From: Pseudomonas sp. SJZ074 | Lineage (GTDB): Bacteria; Pseudomonadota; Gammaproteobacteria; Pseudomonadales; Pseudomonadaceae | Assembly (NCBI RefSeq): GCF_007828215.1 | Contig: NZ_VIUE01000004.1 | Coordinates: forward strand, 248,001-312,000 | Direction of reading: 5' to 3' | Length of the DNA: 64,000 nucleotides | Shown here: in pieces, positions 57,092 to 64,000 of the stretch | Layout: each line of letters starts with the position of its first letter | Numbering within the stretch: position 1 is the first letter of the stretch | Translations under genes and position numbers: made by a program | Notes under the pieces: model-generated | The model's database searches: none | Told to the model about the DNA's origin: nothing | Seen by the model: the letters and a program-made list of their open reading frames with translations, nothing else

Positions 57092-57264
57092 GGGACTCCT
57101 GGGCAAATGCGTGTCAATCACAGGGGGCCAAAGCTTATGCCTTGGCCGACCCGGGTACAAACGGCGCCTGGAAAACAGTGTGTTACCGGCAGGGCAATAA
57201 TCCGCTTACGCGCTCAGCGAACCGTTGATGCAAGTCATTGCCCTTGAACGGCGCATCGCTCCGC

Positions 57265-57963
57265 TCATTCGGGAATCTTCAAGCCGCGAACCACTGCCGG
57301 CCGCGCCAGGAAGCGTTCCAGCACCCGGGTGACGTTGGGGAAGTTCTGGATGCCCACCAGATCGCCGGCCTCATAGAACCCGATCAGGTTGCGCACCCAG
57401 GGGAACGTGGCGATGTCGGCAATGGTGTAGCGCTCGCCCATGATCCAGTCGCGTCCTTCCAGGCGACCATCGAGTACCTTGAGCAAACGCTTGCTCTCCT
57501 CGACATAACGGTCACGAGGTCGCTTGTCCTCATAGTCCTTGCCGGCGAACTTATTGAAGAAACCCAACTGCCCGAACATCGGCCCGATACCCCCCATCTG
57601 GAACATCAGCCACTGAATCGTCTCGTAGCGCGCCGCCGATTCCTGGGCGAGCAGTTGGCCGCTCTTGTCCGCCAGGTAAATCAGGATCGCCCCGGACTCG
57701 AACAGCGCCAACGGCTGGTCGCCCGGTCCATGGGGGTCGAGGATCGCCGGGATCTTGTTGTTCGGGTTGAGGGAAAGGAATTCAGGGGAAAGCTGATCGT
57801 TGCTGCCGAAATCCACCTTGTGAGGTTCATAGGGCAGGCCGATCTCCTCCAGCATGATCGAGACTTTCACGCCGTTGGGGGTGGGCAGGGAGTAGAGCTG
57901 GAGCCACTCGGGGTATTGGGCGGGCCATTTCCGGGTGATCGGGAATTGGGTCAGATCGGGCAT
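57265..57963 (-). CDS. Glutathione S-transferase, YfcG/nu-class-like
   Basis: A 232-aa GST. LQLYSLPTPNGVKVSIMLEE (about 25-44) holds the Thr/Asn cluster used by nu-class GSTs instead of Tyr. NPNNKIPAILDPHGPG and LFESGAILIYLADKSG bind glutathione disulfide in YfcG. The helical domain has IADIATFPWV, the N-capping motif. Disulfide-bond reductase activity is likely by analogy. The start MPDLTQFP follows GGAG. Confidence 0.9.
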   Translation of the reverse strand: MPDLTQFPITRKWPAQYPEWLQLYSLPTPNGVKVSIMLEEIGLPYEPHKVDFGSNDQLSPEFLSLNPNNKIPAILDPHGPGDQPLALFESGAILIYLADKSGQLLAQESAARYETIQWLMFQMGGIGPMFGQLGFFNKFAGKDYEDKRPRDRYVEESKRLLKVLDGRLEGRDWIMGERYTIADIATFPWVRNLIGFYEAGDLVGIQNFPNVTRVLERFLARPAVVRGLKIPE

Positions 57964-58356
57964 GGGGAGCTCCATGGCGGGAGGAAATGCTGGAGCATAA
58001 TTCAGGACCGGATGGATGGCATCAGGAAATGCCCCTGCTGATACTCACGTTTGCCGGACGGGCCGGAGAAACACGCCAGGGTTGGAAATAAGGTCATTCG
58101 CTAAACCTCCATACGTCACACCAATCACGCCGGCCTTTATTAATTTCGCAACATCCTGTCGTTAATCTTCCCCCATCTCACGGAAGAGAGCCGCGGCAGG
58201 ATCGAACCAAAAGGGCTTCGGGAGACTCAGAGCAATGCCCCGAGGAATCGAAGCGGCGTAATGACAAGGAAAACATCCGAAGCCAGGGCTTCGTGGTGCC
58301 AGGGTTTGTCAGCCTGACTCGATGCCTGACTCGAGACAGCCGAAGAACATAATCCG
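57964..58356. other. 393-base intergenic region
   Basis: It holds the divergent promoters of the GST and histidine phosphatase genes. A 12-bp tandem repeat (GCCTGACTCGA-T/G) is at 58312-58335. I see no gene, REP or clear terminator. Confidence 0.4.
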
Positions 58357-59031
58357 ATGATCAATCCCCTGCAGTTCACCAGATACCTCAAACGCCGTTC
58401 ATGGCTGGTATTGCCGACATCGCTCGTGGTCTGCGGCCTGGTGCTGTCACTGGAATCCAGCGTCAGTCGCGCCCAGCCGGTCGATGGCATCCAGACCCTG
58501 GTGTTCCTGCGCCACGCCGAAAAGCCCGCCGGCGGCCTGGGGCAACTCAATTGCCAGGGCCTCAACCGCGCCATCGACCTGGCCACCCTGCTGCCGCAAA
58601 AGTTCGGCAAGGCCGACTACGTATTCGCAGCCAACCCGACCCGCAACGTGGAAGAAGGCGAGCGGGATAATTCCTATAGTTATATTCGCCCACTGATGAC
58701 CATCAGCCCCAGTGCGATCAAGCTCGGGTTGCCGGTCAATATCGAATACTCGGCCAACGACACCAGCGCCCTGGCCGACGAATTGCTGCACGACAAGTAC
58801 CACAACGCCACCATCTACACGGCCTGGTCCCACGGCTATCTGCCGGAACTGATCAACAAAGTGGCCGGCGAGGCCGTGGGCAAGGAGCAGACCATTACCG
58901 AAGACTGGGAGTCCGGGGATTTCGATTCGTTGTATGTCCTGACCCTGACCTGGCACAACGGCAAGGCCAGTCTCTCCAGCCAGAGCTACAAGCAGGGCCT
59001 GGATAACGGCCAGCAAACCTGTCCGACGTAA
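58357..59031 (+). CDS. Histidine phosphatase-superfamily protein, membrane-anchored or exported
   Basis: A 224-aa protein with an N-terminal hydrophobic segment (about 15-33: SWLVLPTSLVVCGLVLSL). The phosphohistidine motif is LVFLRHAEKPAGG (near 48-60), and the second catalytic His lies in AWSHGYLPEL. NCQGLNRAIDLATLLPQKFG is typical of the family. Substrate unknown. The ribosome site is weak. Probably acts in the periplasm. Confidence 0.82.
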   Translation: MINPLQFTRYLKRRSWLVLPTSLVVCGLVLSLESSVSRAQPVDGIQTLVFLRHAEKPAGGLGQLNCQGLNRAIDLATLLPQKFGKADYVFAANPTRNVEEGERDNSYSYIRPLMTISPSAIKLGLPVNIEYSANDTSALADELLHDKYHNATIYTAWSHGYLPELINKVAGEAVGKEQTITEDWESGDFDSLYVLTLTWHNGKASLSSQSYKQGLDNGQQTCPT

Positions 59032-59132
59032 GCGGCGGGCAGGGGTGGAACGGGAGCAAGCGCCCTCGCCACAGCAACCTTCCTCGCCACAGGGTATGAT
59101 GCGCCTACATCCCTGTTGCCCGGACCTTCTCC

Positions 59133-60185
59133 ATGTCTTTATCTTCTGCCGCTCCCATTCGGGGCTGGTCGTTCTGGTGGAAACCCGCCCTGTTCCTGCT
59201 GGTGGCCTGTGTCGGTCTCTACTACGTCAAATGGTCGCCCTATTACCTCAAGGCGTTCGTCGCCGCCGACAACCACAGCATCGGCGGCTCGATCCTCAAC
59301 GACGCACAGACCGCGCCGCTGATGGCCGCGCTGGCCTACGCCAAGGTGTATTTCCTGGCGATCTGGAAAGCAGCGGTGCTGGCGGTGATCCTGGGCTCCC
59401 TGTTGCAGGTACTGATTCCCCGTGACTGGCTGTTGCGCCTGTTCGGCCAGGCCGGTTTTGCCTCGACCTTGCGCGGCGGGCTGTTCGCCCTGCCCGGCAT
59501 GATGTGCTCGTGCTGCGCGGCGCCGGTGGCGGCCGGTATGCGCCGGCAGAATGTCTCGGTAGGCGCGGCGCTGGCCTTCTGGATCGGCAACCCGGTACTC
59601 AACCCCGCGACCCTGGTCTTCATGGGCTTCGTGCTGGGCTGGGGCTTCACCGCCTTGCGGTTGGTAGCAGGTATCGTGCTGGTCTTCGGCGTGTCGATGG
59701 TCGCCCAGCGCATCGCCCGGCCCGAAGTTCTGCCCGAGGCGGCCGTAGAGGCGGTGACCGAGGCCAGCGAGGTCGATACACAGCCTTTCCTGGCGCGTTG
59801 GGGACGGACCTTGTGGCAGTTGTTCTGGAGCACCATCCCCGTCTATGTGTTGGCCGTGCTGGTCCTGGGCGCCGCACGGGTCTGGCTGTTTCCCCATGTC
59901 GATGGCGCCATGGCCAACAGCCTGGTGTGGCTGGTACCGCTGGCCATTGTCGGCACGTTGTTCGTGATTCCCACCGCTGCGGAAATCCCCATCGTCCAAA
60001 CGATGATGACCCTGGGCATGGGCACCGGACCGGCCGTGGCGTTGCTGATGACACTGCCGAGCATCAGCCTGCCGTCGCTGTTGATGCTGCGCAATGATTT
60101 CGATGCCCGGGTGCTGGTGACCGTGGCGCTGCTGACCATGTTGGTCGGCATCGTCTGCGGGTTGATCGGGGCGGTGTTGCTTTAG
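59133..60185 (+). CDS. COG0701 (DUF318/ArsP-like) permease
   Basis: A 350-aa inner-membrane protein with about nine helices. The first permease block has LRGGLFALPGMMCSCCAAPVAAGMRR with a CSCC cluster (near 128-131) and FWIGNPVLNPATLVFMGF; the second has FVIPTAAEIPIVQTMM and MTLPSISLPSLLML. Relatives export organoarsenicals or other thiol-reactive metalloids, or act with thioredoxin-like partners. The substrate is unknown and no ars genes lie nearby. Confidence 0.85.
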   Translation: MSLSSAAPIRGWSFWWKPALFLLVACVGLYYVKWSPYYLKAFVAADNHSIGGSILNDAQTAPLMAALAYAKVYFLAIWKAAVLAVILGSLLQVLIPRDWLLRLFGQAGFASTLRGGLFALPGMMCSCCAAPVAAGMRRQNVSVGAALAFWIGNPVLNPATLVFMGFVLGWGFTALRLVAGIVLVFGVSMVAQRIARPEVLPEAAVEAVTEASEVDTQPFLARWGRTLWQLFWSTIPVYVLAVLVLGAARVWLFPHVDGAMANSLVWLVPLAIVGTLFVIPTAAEIPIVQTMMTLGMGTGPAVALLMTLPSISLPSLLMLRNDFDARVLVTVALLTMLVGIVCGLIGAVLL

Positions 60186-60206
60186 GCTTCAAGATTTACT
60201 GATCCA

Positions 60207-60308
60207 CCGCTATCGCGAGCAGGCTCGCTCCCACATGGGCCTGAGGTGATCGCAGAGGTGTCGTCCATTGCAAATTCCCTGTGGGAGCGAGCCTGCTCGC
60301 GATAGCGG
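60207..60308. repeat. REP doublet (TGTGGGAGCGAG type)
   Basis: Two inverted copies between the convergent permease and selU genes. Confidence 0.8.
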
Positions 60309-60334
60309 CAGCCCGTTCCCACGAGGCCCCGAGG

Positions 60335-61438
60335 TCAACCTGTCCGGGGGGCGCGCTCACGCAGATATTCGAGCACAGCCGCCTGCTCTCCCGCGAACTC
60401 GATCCGCCCTCCCTTCTTTTCCCGCTGGAACACGTACATCGGGTCGTAATACTCGCGCAGCAACCCTTCGATCCAGCCACGATGCAAATCCACGGCGCCG
60501 CTATCGGCCTGCTCGGCCAAGGCGGCTTCCATGATTGCCATCAGGCGCCGATGGCGGTCGCCTCCCAGGCGCTTGTGGATATTGTCCAGACTCGCCAGCA
60601 ACCGCTCGGAGAACAGCGAGAACCCCTCCTCGCCATGTACAGCGATAAACTCGGCGCTCAGGTTGATGACGTAATCCCGCAGAATCCGCTCGACCCGCCG
60701 CTCCAGGCTGTCTTCAAGCCAGACCATCGGGACCTGTTGCATGCGCTGGTACAGCGGCAATGGCAAGGCACAACTGCCGACCATGCGGCTTTCATCTTCC
60801 ACCACGAATTGCCCGATACCGGCGGCGCGCTTTTTCAGCACATCCACGGCCAGGCGGTTCTCGAAATCGATGTTGGAAGGTTGTCCCGTGGCACGCTTGC
60901 CGAAGCTCGAACCCCGGTGGTTGGCGTAACCTTCAAGGTCCAGGCCGTTGCCCAGCTGGTTCAGGACTTCGGTCTTGCCGGTACCGGTCATGCCACCCAG
61001 CAAGACGAAATCGCACTGGGCGACCGCCTGCTCCACGGTATCGAGCAGGAACGTGCGCATCGCCTTGTAGCCGCCGCCCACCCTGGGGTATTCGATGCCG
61101 GCTTCGTCCTTGAGCCACTGCTGGACGATCTGCGAGCGCAGCCCGCCTCGAAAGCAATACAGAACACCGTCAGGATGGGCCCGGGCGAAGTCGGCCCAGG
61201 CCTGGATGCGTTGCGCCTTGGTGTCGCCGGACACCAACTGATGCCCCAGGACGATGGCCGCTTGCTGGCCTTGCTGCTTGTAGCACGTGCCGACCCGCTG
61301 CCGCTCGATGTCGGTCATCAGCGGCAGATTGACCACGCCGGGAAACGCACCCTTGAGAAATTCGACGGGCGCGCGGGTGTCCATCATCGGCCGATCGTTG
61401 AGGAAAATATCGCGGTAATCGGTAATGTCATTGCTCAT
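60335..61438 (-). CDS. selU: tRNA 2-selenouridine synthase
   Basis: A 367-aa enzyme (also called MnmH) that swaps sulfur for selenium at the wobble uridine of certain tRNAs, via a geranylated intermediate. The N-terminal rhodanese domain has the active Cys in [11 protein letters not shown] (near 96). The P-loop [15 protein letters not shown] is at about 146-160. The ATG overlaps the selD stop (TGATG); a TTG one codon upstream is an alternative. SelD supplies the selenophosphate. Confidence 0.93.
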   Translation of the reverse strand: MSNDITDYRDIFLNDRPMMDTRAPVEFLKGAFPGVVNLPLMTDIERQRVGTCYKQQGQQAAIVLGHQLVSGDTKAQRIQAWADFARAHPDGVLYCFRGGLRSQIVQQWLKDEAGIEYPRVGGGYKAMRTFLLDTVEQAVAQCDFVLLGGMTGTGKTEVLNQLGNGLDLEGYANHRGSSFGKRATGQPSNIDFENRLAVDVLKKRAAGIGQFVVEDESRMVGSCALPLPLYQRMQQVPMVWLEDSLERRVERILRDYVINLSAEFIAVHGEEGFSLFSERLLASLDNIHKRLGGDRHRRLMAIMEAALAEQADSGAVDLHRGWIEGLLREYYDPMYVFQREKKGGRIEFAGEQAAVLEYLRERAPRTG

Positions 61439-62472
61439 CAAGACACCTCGACCGCGCTGGTCTGTCGCTCGACCAATTCGCCAATCGGCTCCAGCGCGAG
61501 GCCCAATTCAGCGGCCACTTCAAGAAACTCGCCTTCGCCCTGCGCCGTCACGGCGATCAACAGGCCGCCGCTGGTCTGCGGGTCGCATAGCACGCGCTTG
61601 TGCAGTTCCTGGACGCGACCGACCTTACTGGCGTAGCTGTCATAGTTGCGCAGTGTTCCGCCCGGCACGCAGCCCAGGTCGAGGTAATACTCGACGCCCG
61701 GCAGGCGCGGCACCGCGTCGTAGCGGATGCGTGCGGTCAACTGGCTGCCGTCTGCCATTTCCACCAGATGCCCGAGCAGACCGAAACCGGTGACGTCGGT
61801 CATGGCCGTCACGCCATCGAGCTTGCCGAAGCGGCTGCCGGGTTTGTTGAGGGTGCACATCCAGTCGCGGGCCAGGCCAACGTCGGCGGCGCGCAATTTG
61901 CCTTTCTTTTCCGCCGTGGTGAGGATGCCAATGCCCAGGGGCTTGGTCAGGTACAGGCGGCAACCGGCAGTGGCGGTGTCGTTGCGCTTCATGTGGCGCT
62001 TTTGCACCAGGCCGGTGACGGCCAGGCCGAAAATCGGCTCCGGCGCATCGATCGAATGCCCGCCAGCCAATGGGATACCCGCCTCGTCGCACACCGAACG
62101 ACCGCCGCGAATCACTTCCCGTGCGATTTCCGGGGCCAGCACATTGACGGGCCAACCGAGAATCGCAATGGCCATCAACGGATCACCGCCCATGGCGTAG
62201 ATGTCGCTGATGGCATTGGTGGCGGCGATGCGGCCGAAATCGAAGGGATCATCGACAATCGGCATGAAGAAGTCAGTGGTCGATACCACCCCGCGCTCCT
62301 CGTCGATGGCATACACCGCGGCATCGTCCCGGGAGGCGTTGCCAACCCACAGTTTGGGATCAAGGTTCTGCGCACCGCTGCCGGCCAGGATCACTTCCAG
62401 CACCTGCGGCGATATCTTGCAGCCGCAACCGGCGCCGTGGCTGTACTGGGTCAGGCGAATGGGCTCGCTCAT
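61438..62472 (-). CDS. selD: Selenide, water dikinase (selenophosphate synthetase)
   Basis: A 344-aa enzyme making selenophosphate from selenide and [16 protein letters not shown] (about 14-26) carries the active Cys and Lys; the position holds Cys rather than selenocysteine. [21 protein letters not shown] and [13 protein letters not shown] are the ATP/Mg signatures. The ATG of MSEPIRL follows AGAGG. selD is coupled to selU, giving a two-gene tRNA selenation operon; selA/selB are not in this window. Confidence 0.95.
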   Translation of the reverse strand: MSEPIRLTQYSHGAGCGCKISPQVLEVILAGSGAQNLDPKLWVGNASRDDAAVYAIDEERGVVSTTDFFMPIVDDPFDFGRIAATNAISDIYAMGGDPLMAIAILGWPVNVLAPEIAREVIRGGRSVCDEAGIPLAGGHSIDAPEPIFGLAVTGLVQKRHMKRNDTATAGCRLYLTKPLGIGILTTAEKKGKLRAADVGLARDWMCTLNKPGSRFGKLDGVTAMTDVTGFGLLGHLVEMADGSQLTARIRYDAVPRLPGVEYYLDLGCVPGGTLRNYDSYASKVGRVQELHKRVLCDPQTSGGLLIAVTAQGEGEFLEVAAELGLALEPIGELVERQTSAVEVS

Positions 62473-62570
62473 GGGCATACCTCTCATCAGTCAAGGTGAG
62501 CGATTCTAGCAGCAACGTCGACGCTTCAGTGCTGATGCCGCCATGGCCAGGAGAAACTGGTACGGGATGT

Positions 62571-62582
62571 GCAAACGTTTGC
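62571..62582. promoter_or_regulatory. LacI/PurR-type palindromic operator upstream of tsx
   Basis: GCAAACGTTTGC is a perfect 12-bp palindrome with the central CG typical of LacI-family operators, and it equals the core of the E. coli PurR site. It lies 82 bp before the tsx ATG. Confidence 0.6.
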
Positions 62583-62664
62583 GAGCCCCATCAGGGCCTT
62601 CTGATCGGGTTGTTTTCTTTCATCCAGGATCACGGGCTTCGGCCCGCACGAACAAGGACTTTCC

Positions 62665-63612
62665 ATGCATTTCATTTCCCGGCGTTGCGCCGTGCCCGGT
62701 GTATTCGCAGCCTCCCTGCTCCTGAGCGCCGTTACCGGACTACCCAGCCCATCCGCCCAAGCAGCACCGAACGACTCTGCCCAGGGCGAAGCCTTGAGTC
62801 CCGAAGCCACCCCGCCAGAAAAAGGCGCCTACTTGTCAGACTGGTACAACCAGAACCTGACCATCATCGGCAGCAAGGACATCAGCTTCGGCCCGCAACC
62901 GGTCGACGATGTGTACCTGGAGTATGAGTATTTCGGTCGCAAGGGGCCGTTCGAACTGTACGGCTACGTCGACATTCCGAAGATTTTCGACATCGGCAAC
63001 AGCCACGACAAAGGGGCATGGGACCACGGCTCGCCGCTGTTCATGGAACACGAACCGCGCATCTCCATCGACTCCCTGGTGGGTCGCAGCCTGGCCATCG
63101 GGCCATTCAAGGAATGGTATGTGGCGTTCGACTGGATCTATGACCACGGCAGCAACAGCGCCAATCGTGGCAACACTTTATACAGCGGACTGGGCACCGA
63201 CATCGACACTCATTCCCGGGTCAACCTGTCGGCCAACTTCTACGGCCGGTATCAATGGGAAAACTACGGCGCCAGCAATGAATATTCCTGGGACGGCTAC
63301 CGCGCTCAACTCAAGTACATCGTGCCGATCAGCCGGTTCAGCAATGGTGCGTCCCTGACCTACATCGGCTTCACCAACTTCGATTTCGGCTCCGACCTGC
63401 ACAAGGACAATCCGGCACGCACCGCCAACGCCACGGTCGCCACCAACGTTTTGCTGTATTCCTTCACTCACCTGCGCTTCACCCTGGTGGGCCGCTACTT
63501 CCACAACGGCGGTAACTGGGAAGATGGCAGTGAACTGAACTTCGGCGACGGAAATTTCCGCGCCCGCTCCGATGGCTGGGGCTACTATGCCGGGGTAGGT
63601 TATCAATTCTGA
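62665..63612 (+). CDS. tsx: Tsx-like nucleoside-specific outer-membrane channel
   Basis: A 315-aa outer-membrane barrel. A signal peptide (about 1-33, ending AQA) and a short linker precede YLSDWYNQNLTIIGSKD and FGPQPVDDVYLEYEYFGRKGPFELYGYVD, which match the E. coli Tsx order closely. HGSPLFMEHEPRISID, SLAIGPFKEWYVAFDWIYD and SYIGFTNFDFGSDL continue the match to the terminal aromatic (GVGYQF). It admits nucleosides across the outer membrane. The start follows AAGGA. A PurR/LacI-type palindrome upstream suggests nucleoside or purine control. Confidence 0.92.
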   Translation: MHFISRRCAVPGVFAASLLLSAVTGLPSPSAQAAPNDSAQGEALSPEATPPEKGAYLSDWYNQNLTIIGSKDISFGPQPVDDVYLEYEYFGRKGPFELYGYVDIPKIFDIGNSHDKGAWDHGSPLFMEHEPRISIDSLVGRSLAIGPFKEWYVAFDWIYDHGSNSANRGNTLYSGLGTDIDTHSRVNLSANFYGRYQWENYGASNEYSWDGYRAQLKYIVPISRFSNGASLTYIGFTNFDFGSDLHKDNPARTANATVATNVLLYSFTHLRFTLVGRYFHNGGNWEDGSELNFGDGNFRARSDGWGYYAGVGYQF

Positions 63613-63692
63613 TCAGGGGCATTGGCGATGGAATTTTCGTTCATCACGAGAATCACTTGAACATCCACCCGATGCTCAACAGGAGACTGCCG

Positions 63693-63977
63693 ATGTCCCT
63701 TTCCTCCGCCACTGCCGACAACACCCAGCTGGATTACGGCCTCGACACGCTGTTCGGCCGGGAAACCAAAAGCATCGACTGCCGGTTCGATGTCAAACGC
63801 CTCGATGACGGTGAGCCGCCGTGGTTCGCGCTGCATATCCGCCCCCCACTGCCGGATGATCTGGAGAAAGCCCAGATCGTGGTGTTCACTGCCGAGGGGC
63901 GGCGGATCAGCGGGATCGTCCGGCGCACCGAGCGCCTGGCCGATGACAGCCTGCAGCTGGATGTCGAGCCTGACTGA
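63693..63977 (+). CDS. Conserved hypothetical protein, 94 aa
   Basis: MSLSSATADNTQLDYGLD follows AGGAGA; a start 12 codons upstream is less likely. It is a small soluble protein with alternating strands (FALHIRPPLP, QIVVFTAEGRRISGIVRR) and acidic ends. I recognise no domain. It lies 80 bp after tsx on the same strand. Confidence 0.65.
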   Translation: MSLSSATADNTQLDYGLDTLFGRETKSIDCRFDVKRLDDGEPPWFALHIRPPLPDDLEKAQIVVFTAEGRRISGIVRRTERLADDSLQLDVEPD

Positions 63978-64000
63978 CGCGTTGGGAAGCTTGCGCAGCG

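Noticed and set aside
58312..58335. 12-bp tandem repeat as a regulator site
   Set aside because: Only two copies, no dyad symmetry and no matching site elsewhere; may be chance.
59049..59093. Full REP element before the permease gene
   Set aside because: Only degenerate fragments (CCTCGCCACA twice); no paired arms.

Overview
The window reads as chromosomal DNA of a fluorescent pseudomonad (Pseudomonas fluorescens group). Support comes from the GC-rich coding style, many paired REP elements of the TGTGGGAGCGAG / TGTGGCGAGG type between genes, and typical Pseudomonas gene sets: a GlgE-TreS-GlgB block, DhcR-DhcA-DhcB-AtoB, GudR-GudP-GudD, a split PqiA with PqiB and PqiC, SelD-SelU and a KGG-repeat stress protein. 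I see no prophage, insertion sequence, CRISPR array, tRNA or rRNA. Nearly all of the 64 kb is filled with about 59 genes in short operons.

Layout. 0-8 kb: an operon for a c-type cytochrome lipoprotein, a Tat-exported FAD sugar-lactone-type oxidase and a Tat-exported PLP fold-III enzyme. Next come a LysR regulator divergent from a GMC alcohol dehydrogenase and a metabolite:H+ symporter. 8-13 kb: a lone receiver protein divergent from topB with a LexA box between them, a 550-base stretch with a possible small RNA, glutaminase and small unknown genes. 13-18 kb: a stress block with a ZIP metal transporter, Mn-catalase, KGG protein, metallothionein, an unknown 89-aa protein and a YciE-like ferritin fold. 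18-26 kb: ketone-body/dehydrocarnitine CoA-transferase with thiolase, then glucarate uptake and dehydration, each beside its own regulator. 26-34 kb: glgE, treS (fused to maltokinase) and glgB, the trehalose to alpha-glucan route. 34-47 kb: mixed housekeeping and defence genes (MgtC-like, CcoG, MocR regulator, SDR, DyP peroxidase, class C beta-lactamase, TauE exporter, exported GalM, aldo-keto reductase), including one lower-GC orphan. 47-64 kb: DNA polymerase II, a CBS protein, the Pqi lipid-transport operon, two GSTs, a secreted protein with eight 13-residue repeats, a Zn-type HemB, a histidine phosphatase, a COG0701 permease, selD-selU and a Tsx nucleoside porin behind a LacI/PurR-like palindrome.

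Working together. The catabolic units share a control style: a local regulator with a palindrome or direct repeat in the promoter, and in several cases an A-rich AAnAAnAA motif near the start codon that would suit Hfq/Crc catabolite repression. The stress genes (Mn-catalase, KGG, metallothionein, ferritin-like, GlgE pathway) resemble the desiccation/osmotic stress gene set of Pseudomonas aeruginosa. The observations most worth a second look are the LexA box upstream of topB, the exported three-gene oxidase/PLP operon, the 13-residue repeat protein, the PurR-like site before tsx and the low-GC orphan at 38.3 kb. All functional calls are from sequence reading alone.
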